Below are positions 17,549 through 25,621 of a DNA stretch of 36,835 nt, in pieces. The notes below the pieces were generated by a model. That model was not told where the DNA came from. It was given only the letters and a program-made list of their open reading frames with translations, and made no database searches. Location of the stretch: NCBI GenBank assembly GCA_012033495.1, contig JAAUQT010000031.1:1-36835 (forward strand), written 5' to 3'. The position numbers and the translations under genes are program-made. Position 1 is the stretch's first letter. Every line of letters begins with the position of its first letter. The stretch is from Cyanobacteria bacterium RM1_2_2. GTDB lineage: Bacteria > Cyanobacteriota > Cyanobacteriia > Elainellales > Elainellaceae.

Positions 17549-18013
17549 ATGGCAGTTGAAATTGAACGCAAATTTTTGGTGAACGGAGACGGCTGGCGCT
17601 CGCTGGCAGTTGGAGTGGTCTACCGTCAGGGTTATCTGGCTTCAGGGCAGGGCTGCACCGTGCGGGTACGGGTTGCGGGCGAGCAGGGCTACTTGACGAT
17701 CAAAGGAGCAACCCAGGGGATCAGCCGCGCCGAGTACGAATATGCCATTCCGGTCACAGATGCCAACGAGCTACTAGATACGCTGTGTCAGCGTCCCTTG
17801 GTTGAAAAGACGCGCTACCGGATTCCTTGGCGCACTGTGGTTTGGGAAGTTGACGAGTTTGCTGGCGAAAATCAGGGGTTGGTTGTGGCAGAAGTGGAAC
17901 TCACCGACGCAGCCCAGATTTTGGAACTACCCGACTGGATTGGCGAAGAGGTATCTCATGATCCGCGCTATTACAACGTCAATTTGGTCAAGCATCCATT
18001 TAGCTGTTGGTGA
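17549..18013 (+). CDS. CYTH-domain protein (inorganic triphosphatase family)
   Basis: 154 residues forming one CYTH (triphosphate tunnel) domain. The defining ExExK motif is at Glu4, Glu6 and Lys8 (VEIERKF). Alternating charged strands typical of the tunnel follow: TVRVRVAGEQGYLTIKG, EYEYAIP, KTRYRIPW, WEVDEFAG and VAEVEL. Characterised bacterial single-domain members hydrolyse tripolyphosphate; substrate and role here are inferred from the family. I start at the ATG at 17549 rather than 17519 because ExExK should sit at the extreme N-terminus. It ends 17 bp from the converging hydrolase gene, with no room for a separate terminator. Confidence 0.9.
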   Translation: MAVEIERKFLVNGDGWRSLAVGVVYRQGYLASGQGCTVRVRVAGEQGYLTIKGATQGISRAEYEYAIPVTDANELLDTLCQRPLVEKTRYRIPWRTVVWEVDEFAGENQGLVVAEVELTDAAQILELPDWIGEEVSHDPRYYNVNLVKHPFSCW

Positions 18014-18029
18014 CACCGCTGCCAGCACA

Positions 18030-18953
18030 TCACCCGATCTCGGATTCCGGCAGCGTTGAGATTCGCTGCTGAAGCCATGCCAAAATCTCTTGATTAACCA
18101 GTTCGGGGCGCTCGTCGTGGGGGCAATGTCCAGTTTCAGGAATCGGGATAAAGTCTACCTGTTCTGACTGGGCGGCCAGTTCTCGATAGAGTTTTGCGCC
18201 TGTGATGGGCGTCCAGGGATCGGCTTCGCCCCACAAAATCAACAGCGGCTGAGTGACGTGAGGCAGCAGATCTTCTGGTTTTGGGCCAGGCGGAGCCGTG
18301 AGGATTTTGGCAAAGACTTTCGGCGCTTGCGGATCGCAGGCTGGCTCATGGATTAGATCAATGAGCTCATCGGTGACAGCAGTGCGGTCGCGGTAAACTT
18401 GGTGCAGGGTTCGACGCAGACGCGGCTTTTGCCGAATCCGGTTGAACAAAAACGGCCCCACTATCTCAGAACTGACCAGTTTTGTGAAAGCGCCCATCAC
18501 TAGCCTCAGCGGTGGGTTCAATTCTTCAGGACGGTGATTTAAGCCACCTGCCGCATTCAGCAACACGCCGCCTCGCGCCAGTTCAGGGTGGTTGGCCAAC
18601 ATGATCAGGCAGAGCAGCGCCCCAATCGAATTGCCGACAAACACAGCCGGTTCTTGCACGTGGGCAGCGCAAAAGTCGTGCAGCATTTCCTGCCATAGCT
18701 CCATGCGGTAGTCCACCAGCGGCTTGTCTGACTTACCGAAGCCTAGGAGATCAATCGCAAAAACGCGATAGCCTGCCGCTGCTAAAGCCGGAATATTATT
18801 GCGCCAATGTCCGATCGATGCGCCGAAGCCATGAATTAAGATCAAGGGAGTGCCGCTGCCCATTTCGGCATAGGCGATGCGGTGATCTTGCCAAGTCCAA
18901 AATTGAGTTTCAATGGGAGTTGCCGTTGCAACAGACGGAGTTTGAGTGGTCAC
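18030..18953 (-). CDS. alpha/beta-fold hydrolase
   Basis: A 307-residue soluble hydrolase. The catalytic triad can be read directly: Ser109 in the nucleophile elbow VGNSIGA, Asp245 in WGEADPW and His276 in ETGHCPHDE; the oxyanion site is HGFGAS at 41-46. The cap region (about 140-220) is basic and helical. The protein resembles plastid and cyanobacterial hydrolases annotated as pheophytinase-like or haloalkane-dehalogenase-like, but the substrate cannot be told. The start is a GTG; the next in-frame Met would remove the first strand. It is convergent with the CYTH gene and divergent from the ferredoxin gene. Confidence 0.85.
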   Translation of the reverse strand: MTTQTPSVATATPIETQFWTWQDHRIAYAEMGSGTPLILIHGFGASIGHWRNNIPALAAAGYRVFAIDLLGFGKSDKPLVDYRMELWQEMLHDFCAAHVQEPAVFVGNSIGALLCLIMLANHPELARGGVLLNAAGGLNHRPEELNPPLRLVMGAFTKLVSSEIVGPFLFNRIRQKPRLRRTLHQVYRDRTAVTDELIDLIHEPACDPQAPKVFAKILTAPPGPKPEDLLPHVTQPLLILWGEADPWTPITGAKLYRELAAQSEQVDFIPIPETGHCPHDERPELVNQEILAWLQQRISTLPESEIG

Positions 18954-19059
18954 GATCGTTAGTTACGTTTCTTAAACTATTCTAATGATAAGACAGGCTT
19001 CTAGCCGCCTGCTTGCTCCTTTGAGAATTGACCTTGAGAACCTTATTTCTGAGAACACC

Positions 19060-19287
19060 ATGCCTCATACGATCGTAACGAACACCTGTGAAGGCGTTGC
19101 CGACTGTGTTGATGCTTGCCCCGTTGCCTGCATCCACGAAGGCCCCAGCAAAAACGCCAAAGGTACAGACTGGTATTGGATTGATTTTGCCACCTGCATC
19201 GACTGTGGAATTTGTCTGCAAGTTTGTCCGGTTGAAGGCGCAATCGTGCCAGAAGAACGCCCCGAATTACAAAATACGCCCAGCTAA
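19060..19287 (+). CDS. two-cluster [4Fe-4S] ferredoxin
   Basis: A 75-residue electron carrier. Two cysteine sets are visible: TCEGVADCVDACPVACI (spacing x5, x3, x3) and CIDCGICLQVCPVEGAI (the classic CxxCxxCxxxCP). The first set is looser than usual, so the first site could hold a 3Fe or 4Fe cluster. The form is very common in cyanobacteria. Its redox partner is unknown and the neighbours give no clue. The reading frame is open from 18985, but MPHTIVT at 19060 is the family start and is preceded by GAGAA. Confidence 0.92.
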   Translation: MPHTIVTNTCEGVADCVDACPVACIHEGPSKNAKGTDWYWIDFATCIDCGICLQVCPVEGAIVPEERPELQNTPS

Positions 19288-19311
19288 ACTGCAAAATTTT
19301 ATGCACACTCA

Positions 19312-19342
19312 GATCCCTGGAATCTTCAAGATTCCAGGGATC
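19312..19342. terminator. 15-bp perfect palindrome between convergent ferredoxin and rpe genes
   Basis: GATCCCTGGAATCTT, one C, then its exact complement. It lies 24 bases after the ferredoxin stop and 11 bases before the rpe stop, so it can act for both strands. There is no long T-run on either side, so termination strength is uncertain. Confidence 0.65.
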
Positions 19343-19353
19343 ACAACCCTGAC

Positions 19354-20061
19354 CTATGCAGTTGCCAAAGCAGGCTCAGGACGCTTGCTGTTGCGAATGC
19401 CTTCAATTGCGGTGGCGTAGTCTTTCTGACCGAAGACTCCAGAGCCAGAGACAATCGCATTTGCGCCTGCTTCCAGCACTTGCCACGTGTTGTTTGCCTT
19501 CAAGCCGCCGTCTACTTCGATCCACGGATCAACCCCACGCTCGTCGCACATTTGACGCAGCTTCTGAATTTTAGTCACCATGCTGGGAATAAAGCTTTGC
19601 CCACCGAAACCAGGGTTGACGCTCATAATCAGCACCAAATCGCACAGGTCTAGCACGTTCTCTAGAAAGCTGAGCGGCGTAGACGGATTTAGCACCACGC
19701 CTGCCACTTTGCCCAATTCCTTGATTTGACCGAGGGTGCGATGTAGATGCGGCGAAGCGTTATGCTCTACGTGAACCGTGATGTGGTCTGCCCCTGCTTT
19801 GGCAAAATCTGCCACATACTTTTCTGGCTCCACAATCATCAAATGCACGTCCAGCGGTTTCTGAGTGTAAGGACGGATGGCTTCAACAATCAGCGGCCCG
19901 ATGGTAATGTTAGGCACAAAGCGCCCGTCCATCACATCCACATGAACCCAGTCAGCGCCTGCTGCATCAATTGCCTTGATTTCTTCTCCCAAGCGGCTAA
20001 AATCTGCTGATAGAATCGATGGGGCAACAACAATCGGTTTTTGAGATAGGGTCTGGCTCAT
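19354..20061 (-). CDS. rpe: ribulose-phosphate 3-epimerase
   Basis: Interconverts ribulose 5-phosphate and xylulose 5-phosphate in the Calvin cycle and pentose phosphate pathway. The 235-residue TIM barrel shows [32 protein letters not shown] (metal-binding His and Asp), [10 protein letters not shown] (metal His), [12 protein letters not shown] and IEVDGGL (metal and catalytic Asp), with a phosphate site near IVSGSGVF. The start is the ATG at 20061, six bases after GAGGAGAG, and not the upstream frame extension to 20112. It is one of the clearest ribosome-binding sites in the window, as suits a highly expressed enzyme. Confidence 0.97.
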   Translation of the reverse strand: MSQTLSQKPIVVAPSILSADFSRLGEEIKAIDAAGADWVHVDVMDGRFVPNITIGPLIVEAIRPYTQKPLDVHLMIVEPEKYVADFAKAGADHITVHVEHNASPHLHRTLGQIKELGKVAGVVLNPSTPLSFLENVLDLCDLVLIMSVNPGFGGQSFIPSMVTKIQKLRQMCDERGVDPWIEVDGGLKANNTWQVLEAGANAIVSGSGVFGQKDYATAIEGIRNSKRPEPALATA

Positions 20062-20208
20062 AGCTCTCCTCGAATTTCCTGCGTCCGGTTTGTAATCAGT
20101 GTAACAAAACACGCCCTCAGCCCCTCGATATTGATGCGCCGGTGGCTGGCAATTTCATCAGAAGTTTACCATTAAATGCTCTAGTCTGTTGGATAGCGAG
20201 ATTACCCT

Positions 20209-21888
20209 ATGACTCATCTAGATCGGCAGTCTGTTGGTGAATTGAACCGCAAGTCAAGAGGTCGCCTGTGGTGGTCAGCGTATGGGATTTGGAGCAGCCT
20301 GATCCTGAGTTTGATTGGGGTTCCGGTGATTGCCTTAGAAAATTCAGTGGGGGATACGGGCATTGATGCTTATCGGTTACAAGCAGCGCCCTACAACTTA
20401 ACCGGACGCAAAATTGCGATCGGACAGGTGGAAGTGGGTCGCCCGGCAGGACAGGGGTTGGATAAGGCCGCCAACTCGAATCCTACAGTGCGGGTGCGGC
20501 GGCTGTTTGTGCGCAACAATTCTGCTCAGCCAAATGATTTGGTAGACACCCACGCTGGACGGGTTGCCAGCATTATGATTAGCCGCGACAAACGCCAGAA
20601 GGGAGTTGCGCCCGATGCGATGCTGTATTCCTCCGCGATTGGCAATGATCCAGATGGCGGACAGCCCCAGGAATGCATGGCAGCGCAGACGGTGGCGAAC
20701 CAAAACGGCGGCGATGTGCGGGCGATTAACTTCAGCTTCGGAGAGTCGCTGCAACGCGATCCGCGCCCCAAACCTGTTCTAGATGGCAATGCGCTGCTGA
20801 CTCAATGTGTCGATTGGTCGAGCCGCGTTCACAACATGCTGTATGTAATCTCTGGCAACCAAGGACGGGGCGGATTCCCAATTCCAACCGATACTTTCAA
20901 CGGCATGACGATTGCCAACTCGATGGCGCTAGACGACATCTTCAACAAAGTCGATTTCTTTAGCTTGGGTAGCGAACCCACGATGGTAATTGGACGCAAT
21001 CCTGCCGATGAACGTAACGTAGGCCCACGTCGTTCGGTGACGCTGATGGCTCCCGGCCGGGCAATTGCTACCTTCAAGCCCGATGGCTCGGTTGCTCCTC
21101 CCGATACAGGCGGCACTAGCTTTGCGGCTCCTCATGTCACAGCAACGGTGGCTTTGCTGCAAGAATATGGCGACCGCATGATTCGGCAAGGTTTAAGAAC
21201 AGGTGCTGCTGCAACATCATGGACGTTGGACGCACGTCAGCAGGAAGTAATGAAAGCAGTGCTGATGAATTCGGTAGATAAGATTCAGGATGCAGGCGAT
21301 GGATTGCATTTAGGCATGAGCCGAACGGCTCTGAATATTCACAATCGCACCTGGTTAGAATCAGATGCGTATCAAAATGTGCAACTGCCGCTCGATGCTC
21401 AGATGGGAACTGGACACCTAAATGCCTACCGCGCCTATCAGCAGTTTAGTCCGGGGCAGATGAGTCCTGATGCTCCAATTGGCGCAATCGGCTGGGATTA
21501 CCGCGCCGTCAGTCGAACTGATAGTGAAGCACCCTATCAAGACTATGTGTTTGCTGAGCCGTTGCAGGGCGGTAGCTATGTTTCGGCAACGTTAGCGTGG
21601 AATCGGTTAGTAGAACTTCAAGATCGCAACCGAAACGACGCCTTTGATGAAGGTGAATCTTTTCGTGATCGTGGCTTGAATAACTTGGATATTTATTTGA
21701 TGCGAGCCGAAGATACCGATATTAATCAAAGCATTTGGTCGTCGGTGAGCCGAGTTGACAGCGTTGAGCATATTTTCCATCCGGTTCCCAGCACCGGACG
21801 CTACAAAATTCGGGTTGTGTTTCCCAATCAGGCAAACGAACCCACCCAACCCTACGCGCTAGCCTGGTGGACGGCTCCAGCGAAGTGA
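20209..21888 (+). CDS. S8 (subtilisin-like) serine peptidase with Glu in place of the catalytic Asp
   Basis: 559 residues. A single hydrophobic helix (about 27-43, IWSSLILSLIGVPVIA) works as signal peptide or anchor, so the rest should be periplasmic or outside. In the catalytic domain, the His of THAGRVASI (His115), the oxyanion Asn in ISGNQG (Asn217) and the Ser in GGTSFAAPHV (Ser304) are present. Where S8 enzymes have the DTG aspartate the sequence reads IGQVEVGRP (Glu75). That is either a Glu-containing variant or a weak or inactive enzyme. A C-terminal part of about 150 residues, with DRNRNDAFDEGESF (calcium-loop-like), resembles a beta-sandwich domain. The partner proteins and substrate are unknown. 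Confidence 0.85.
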   Translation: MTHLDRQSVGELNRKSRGRLWWSAYGIWSSLILSLIGVPVIALENSVGDTGIDAYRLQAAPYNLTGRKIAIGQVEVGRPAGQGLDKAANSNPTVRVRRLFVRNNSAQPNDLVDTHAGRVASIMISRDKRQKGVAPDAMLYSSAIGNDPDGGQPQECMAAQTVANQNGGDVRAINFSFGESLQRDPRPKPVLDGNALLTQCVDWSSRVHNMLYVISGNQGRGGFPIPTDTFNGMTIANSMALDDIFNKVDFFSLGSEPTMVIGRNPADERNVGPRRSVTLMAPGRAIATFKPDGSVAPPDTGGTSFAAPHVTATVALLQEYGDRMIRQGLRTGAAATSWTLDARQQEVMKAVLMNSVDKIQDAGDGLHLGMSRTALNIHNRTWLESDAYQNVQLPLDAQMGTGHLNAYRAYQQFSPGQMSPDAPIGAIGWDYRAVSRTDSEAPYQDYVFAEPLQGGSYVSATLAWNRLVELQDRNRNDAFDEGESFRDRGLNNLDIYLMRAEDTDINQSIWSSVSRVDSVEHIFHPVPSTGRYKIRVVFPNQANEPTQPYALAWWTAPAK

Positions 21889-21910
21889 GCGCTGATTCTG
21901 GCAGCGTCAA

Positions 21911-23356
21911 CTAAACTAGACCTCGCAGCAATGCCTGCAATTTCAGCTTGACTTCTGCAAACTCGCGGTCAGGATCGGAACCTGCCACAATTCCGGCTCC
22001 GGCATAGAGTCTAGCCCGATTGCCGTCTAGCAAAGCAGAGCGAATCCCGACGATAAACTCGGCGTTGCCCTGCGCGTCTACCCAACCCAGCGGCGCGGCG
22101 TAGAGAGAACGGTCAAACTGCTCATATTGCGGGATTTGCTCACAGGCAGTTTGACGCGGCATTCCGGCAACAGCGGGCGTTGGGTGCAGAGCCGCCACGA
22201 TCTCTAACGGGTGCAAATGGGACGGCATCACGGCTTGGATCGGCGTATGCAAATGCTGGATATTCGACAGTTTCAACAGTCCTGGAACGTCGGCATAGTG
22301 CGGATTCAAGCCCAATTCTGTAAGCTGCTGAGCAATAAACGACACCACAAGCTGATGCTCACGCCGTTCCTTTTCGCTGTCCATCAATCGCTGTGCCAAA
22401 GTTGTGTCTTCGGTAACGGTGCGCCCACGAGAAGCCGAGCCAGCCAGCGCGTCAGTAATGAGTTTACGGTTACGAATGTTCAACAACCGCTCTGGACTAG
22501 CTCCAATAAAGCTTTGCCCTTTGCCATTGCCGACCGAAAAAACACAGCAGTCGGGATGTAGCTGACGCAAATGATGTAACGATCTTCCTTGCTGAAATGG
22601 TAGAGTTGAGTGAACGTCTACGGCATGAGCCAGAACAAGCTTTTGGTAATCTTGATTTTGAATTGACTGTAACGCCGAATGAACGGCAGATTGAAAATTG
22701 TGAGTATCTGTCATCTGCCATCGATCAACAGATGAGTGATGATCTGAAAGATGAAAGATATTATATTGCGCAAATTGCAGCCTTTGAAACTGATTCCAAA
22801 TCGTTTGAGTCAACTCACCAATCTTAGATGTTGCCTCGATCACTAAATTCACAATGGCAAAACTGACTTCATGCCAGCGTCCAATTTGCCAGCGCGGAAG
22901 AAAGAGTGTTGCTGGTGGAAAGGGCGATTCGGCAAGACGATTTTGATCAAAAAAAGTGAAGCTACTGAAGAAACATGGAGTCATCCATGGGGGCTGTACT
23001 GCCTGCACCGAAGCTTGATTTGGCAAGAGACGGCTGAAGCAATCCTGCATCAAAGATTGGGCTTGCAAAAACCGATTTCGACCAGAAAATTCAACTGCAA
23101 TTGTGGTATCAAAAGCAGCAATTGCCTGATTTCTGTCTCGATTCTCAAAATAGAAGTGAAGTTGATCAGGTTGGGATAACTTACACAGCGCTACCAGCGG
23201 ATCAATGGATGGAATTTCTAATGCAATGCTGGCAATCTTAGACTGCCGATCAGCAAGTGATTGTTGTTGGCAAAAGTCAAGAAATTGATATAGATTTTTA
23301 CAATCTTGTGAAGAAGCTAGGCGATTAAACGGCGATTGGCATAGCATCGAAAGCAA
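21911..23356 (-). CDS. menF: isochorismate synthase (MenF/EntC family)
   Basis: Turns chorismate into isochorismate, in cyanobacteria the entry to phylloquinone for photosystem I. The 481-residue protein has a variable N-terminal half and the conserved chorismate-binding C-terminal domain: KLVLAHAVDV, FIGASPERLL, the AGSASRGRT loop, SEKERREHQLVV, LHPTPAVAGMP and AGAGIVAGSDPDREFAE with its Mg2+-binding glutamates. The start may be TTG at 23356, which has AAAGGA at good spacing, or the ATG three codons later. No other men gene is in the window, as is usual for the scattered cyanobacterial pathway. Confidence 0.93.
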   Translation of the reverse strand: MLSMLCQSPFNRLASSQDCKNLYQFLDFCQQQSLADRQSKIASIALEIPSIDPLVALCKLSQPDQLHFYFENRDRNQAIAAFDTTIAVEFSGRNRFLQAQSLMQDCFSRLLPNQASVQAVQPPWMTPCFFSSFTFFDQNRLAESPFPPATLFLPRWQIGRWHEVSFAIVNLVIEATSKIGELTQTIWNQFQRLQFAQYNIFHLSDHHSSVDRWQMTDTHNFQSAVHSALQSIQNQDYQKLVLAHAVDVHSTLPFQQGRSLHHLRQLHPDCCVFSVGNGKGQSFIGASPERLLNIRNRKLITDALAGSASRGRTVTEDTTLAQRLMDSEKERREHQLVVSFIAQQLTELGLNPHYADVPGLLKLSNIQHLHTPIQAVMPSHLHPLEIVAALHPTPAVAGMPRQTACEQIPQYEQFDRSLYAAPLGWVDAQGNAEFIVGIRSALLDGNRARLYAGAGIVAGSDPDREFAEVKLKLQALLRGLV

Positions 23357-23487
23357 AAGATTCCTTTGGTAACGAACTGTTAAAATTCAATTTGTTGAGG
23401 CTAGGAATATAAATACTGTTAGTATTACTGGCACTCTTTTGTCAATGGAGCTTCTGAGGAGAAGTCCCTGAACGATCGTTGTCCTGG

Positions 23488-23631
23488 CTAGTCTGGACTG
23501 AGTAACCCTAAATCGTTTTGGCCATCTTGCCACGCTTTGTAGAGATCTTTAAACAACCATTGACAGAACTTTGGGTAGCTTTTCCAAATTTGGGCTGTCT
23601 TCTTTAAGGTTTGGCTTTTAAGTTTTGGCAT
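23488..23631 (-). CDS. possible 47-residue small protein
   Basis: ATG to TAG frame giving a Lys- and Trp-rich peptide, MPKLKSQTLKKTAQIW on to GQNDLGLLSPD. The composition (several Trp, Tyr and Lys, then an acidic end) looks more protein-like than the surrounding DNA. No good ribosome-binding site is seen and I do not recognise a family. It lies just downstream, on the same strand, of a decayed gene and may belong with it. Confidence 0.3.
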   Translation of the reverse strand: MPKLKSQTLKKTAQIWKSYPKFCQWLFKDLYKAWQDGQNDLGLLSPD

Positions 23632-23701
23632 TGAGGGGCAACTCATAGAATAGTTGTAGTCTAGCAATTGGTAAGCTTACTTCTGAGTAATCTGCTGCTT
23701 T

Positions 23702-24017
23702 TTACCACAACCATGAGGGATCTTGGTGGGCTAGGCATTCTTTAATCTGGTTATGTTGCTGCCATTCGGTTAGTTCGAGTTTCTGAATTGCTGGTGTTAA
23801 GGTGGTTTTGAAGGAGTGCTCTTTAATCCATTCTTTGCGTTGGCGTCTTTGCGTTGGCGTTTTGTCCATTTGTCGACTGTTGCTGGTTTACCGAGTCGGA
23901 TGAATAGCCGAGTTGCGCTGGGCCGGCGGCGCGTTACCATCATCATTTCTAAATCGCTGTAGATGGCTGTGGTCACTTCTTTGTTGCCGGATTGGATTCG
24001 CGGCGCTGCGGAATCAT
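23702..24017 (-). pseudogene. decayed gene of unknown function (14-bp duplication)
   Basis: Two frames together read as one protein. One gives VTTAIYSDLEMMMVTRRRPS and RLFIRLGKPATVDKWTKRQR; the other continues KEWIKEHSFKTTLTPAIQKL and ends HQDPSWLW. The break falls exactly on a perfect 14-base tandem duplication (23832-23845 and 23846-23859), whose removal joins the frames. At the start, MIPQRRESNPATK (ATG at 24017) joins the main frame if one A is added. With both repairs the product is exactly 100 residues. I do not recognise the family. The basic, helical first half and the Trp-rich C-terminus give no secure function. Confidence 0.6.
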
Positions 24018-24034
24018 GATATGAATTTGCCGCT

Positions 24035-24066
24035 CAAAGTCCCCTAGAATGAAGGATTTGGAGGGC
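24035..24066. repeat. short CAAAGTCCCCTA intergenic palindrome, copy 2
   Basis: Starts CAAAGTCCCCTAGAATGAAG and ends TTTGGAGGGC, with a mismatch relative to the copy at 3268-3300. It lies between the decayed gene and the DUF1802 gene. Confidence 0.5.
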
Positions 24067-24097
24067 GATCAGAGCAATAGCATCTCAAGAATTCATT

Positions 24098-24694
24098 CTA
24101 TTCAGCAACGCCCGAAATCGTTGGTGAAATCGTCTGCGAAATCGCTTGCACTTGCTGTAGGTATGCCGCTTCGGTTAAGGCGGGAATTGCCGACGTTGGA
24201 GACAAACTTCCTGCTAGCTCAATCCAAGATTTGCAGCCTCCATAAGCTGAATCATAGGCAATAGAGTACGGTTGAATGAGTCGATAAACGCGCAGCAACA
24301 GCACCGATAAAGGCGTGCGTGGCTTCCACTTCAACCGTTCCGTCAAAAAGTCTTCTGTCCAGATCTGAAAAGGCAGCAGCTTGAAGACAGTATCAGCGTC
24401 GCTCACTGGAAAGGCATGGGTGATTTCTGCCCACGCTGGAATGGTGACAGTTTCGGGATGCCAACCGGAAGCCACGGCAACCACCTGTTTTGCGTAGTCA
24501 GGCTTCAGTAAATGCGGTTTTTGATGCTCAAACGTGGGATACAGCCAGAAGCGAGACTGCTCGACCGTAAATGAGCCTGCCTGCTCTCGAATCCCGCCTT
24601 TACGCAGCAGCAGGATAGTTTTGCCACAAGCGAGCGCATCTACGGCAACCGCCCACTCTTTTAATGCAGTTGTGATTGTGACTGAAGTTGTCAT
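24098..24694 (-). CDS. DUF1802 family protein
   Basis: 198 residues. It begins with the family signature ALKEWAVAVDALACGKTILL then RKGGIREQAG, followed by RFWLYPTFEHQKPHLLKP, which identifies DUF1802. The family is common in cyanobacteria and some other bacteria and has no established function; it is cytoplasmic, with no signal or membrane segment. The open frame extends to 24835, but the first 47 residues of that are low-complexity and unlike the family, so I place the start at the ATG at 24694 (MTTSVTIT). The gene lies alone, about 240 bp downstream of a minus-strand terminator. Confidence 0.88.
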   Translation of the reverse strand: MTTSVTITTALKEWAVAVDALACGKTILLLRKGGIREQAGSFTVEQSRFWLYPTFEHQKPHLLKPDYAKQVVAVASGWHPETVTIPAWAEITHAFPVSDADTVFKLLPFQIWTEDFLTERLKWKPRTPLSVLLLRVYRLIQPYSIAYDSAYGGCKSWIELAGSLSPTSAIPALTEAAYLQQVQAISQTISPTISGVAE

Positions 24695-24855
24695 GCTGTT
24701 TGCCCCATGCAGCTTTCTTTGTCCTGTTGGTTTGCCTGTTTGCATCGCTATAGTCGCTGGTGTTAGAGCGGAATGCAGAGGTGAACTTGGCTGAAGGCTA
24801 CGGCCCCCAAACCCCCGCCCCCATGTTCTCGGCAAGCTGGCGACAGCTATACTCT

Positions 24856-24919
24856 TACTTGTACTGTTCTATTGCTTGTACTGTTCTGTTGCTTGTACTG
24901 TTCTATTATTTGTACTGTA
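24856..24919. repeat. 17-bp tandem repeat, about 3.8 units
   Basis: Units of TGCTTGTACTGTTCTRT: 24856-24872 (first two bases TA), 24873-24889, 24890-24906 and a partial unit to 24919. It lies upstream of the DUF1802 gene. Confidence 0.85.
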
Positions 24920-24935
24920 GCGCGTGCGGCAGATG

Positions 24936-24965
24936 AAAAAAAAGCCGACTCCTCCCAGAGCCAGC
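24936..24965 (-). terminator. intrinsic terminator, minus strand
   Basis: On the minus strand, an eight-base stem GCTGGCTC / GAGTCGGC (two G-T pairs) with loop TGGGAG is followed at once by eight T. It is a textbook Rho-independent terminator. The nearest minus-strand gene upstream ends at 25622, so it ends either a very long 3' tail of the biosynthetic operon or an unrecognised RNA. Confidence 0.75.
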
Positions 24966-25318
24966 CTTGCAGTCTATTATTTACGTCGTTATCTCAATCG
25001 AAGGAAATTGAAGGAACCCCAAACTGCGCGTTCCCAAATCGGCAGTGAGTCCTAAGAATAATCCACAAGCTGGTATTATCCTTTTCCAGAAAACATCGTA
25101 ACAAGATATACAGACTTTTTTTATAAAACTTTACATCGACTCCAACGAAATTTGATAACTCTAGTTAATCAATCTGGGAGTATGCACAAAATCTGCAACA
25201 AATCTGCAACAAAAGTGACAAGCTTGCTGCAAATCAGAACAACGTAAGTCAGGCGGCAATACCTCTCAGCTAAATCTCAGGTTGACCTAGTAGAGTGGAT
25301 TTCAGCAAAACGGGATCA

Positions 25319-25353
25319 AGCACCCAGTCCGCGCTTGGCTGGGGCTTTTTATT
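25319..25353 (+). terminator. probable intrinsic terminator, plus strand
   Basis: AGC-AC-CCAG, loop of eleven, CTGG-G-GCT, then TTTTATT. The stem has a small internal loop. There is no plus-strand gene within 1.5 kb upstream, so it may mark the end of a small RNA. Alternatively it could serve as part of a two-way termination zone. Confidence 0.5.
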
Positions 25354-25392
25354 GAGAGCCTCTCACAAGCTGCGCCAATGGTAGCAAGACGG

Positions 25393-25521
25393 TTTAGGGC
25401 GCGTCATTCATTGGTCAACCGTTGGCGGCATCAGCCGGATCGCGTCCATTCCCCCAAGCAGGCTAGGGGCTGTCACTCTGCCATCATTAGGATTCTGACT
25501 GAAATGGCTCGCAGCCCCTAG
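25393..25521 (-). repeat. interspersed repeat, copy B (both halves, inverted relative to copy A)
   Basis: Arms CTAGGGGCTG (25463-25472) and CAGCCCCTAG (25512-25521), with the same loop core, ATCATTAGGATTCTGACTGA on this strand. It is joined to GGGCGCGTCATTCATTGGTC then AACCGTTGGCGGCATC. The spacer between the halves differs from copy A in length and sequence, while both halves are well kept. Confidence 0.75.
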
Positions 25522-25621
25522 ATCCCCAGATTCTCGAAGAATTCGCAGATCTGGACGCAACCCGTGAAAGATTCAGGATAAGTCAGAAAAGCTTGACAAA
25601 GTTCGTGCGGTAGATTGGTTG

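Larger units (their letters stand above)
24695..25621. other. 927-base gene-free region with two facing terminators and repeats
   Basis: Largest gap in the window. It contains a 17-bp tandem repeat, a minus-strand terminator, a plus-strand terminator, repeat copy B and AT-rich sequence around 25080-25210. No protein-coding frame here is credible. The two terminators have no gene upstream of them within the region, so one or two non-coding RNAs may be made here. Confidence 0.5.

Noticed and set aside
25319-25353. Considered as part of a known cyanobacterial Yfr1 small RNA
   Set aside because: The Yfr1 core ACTCCTCAC is absent upstream, so I only call an orphan terminator.
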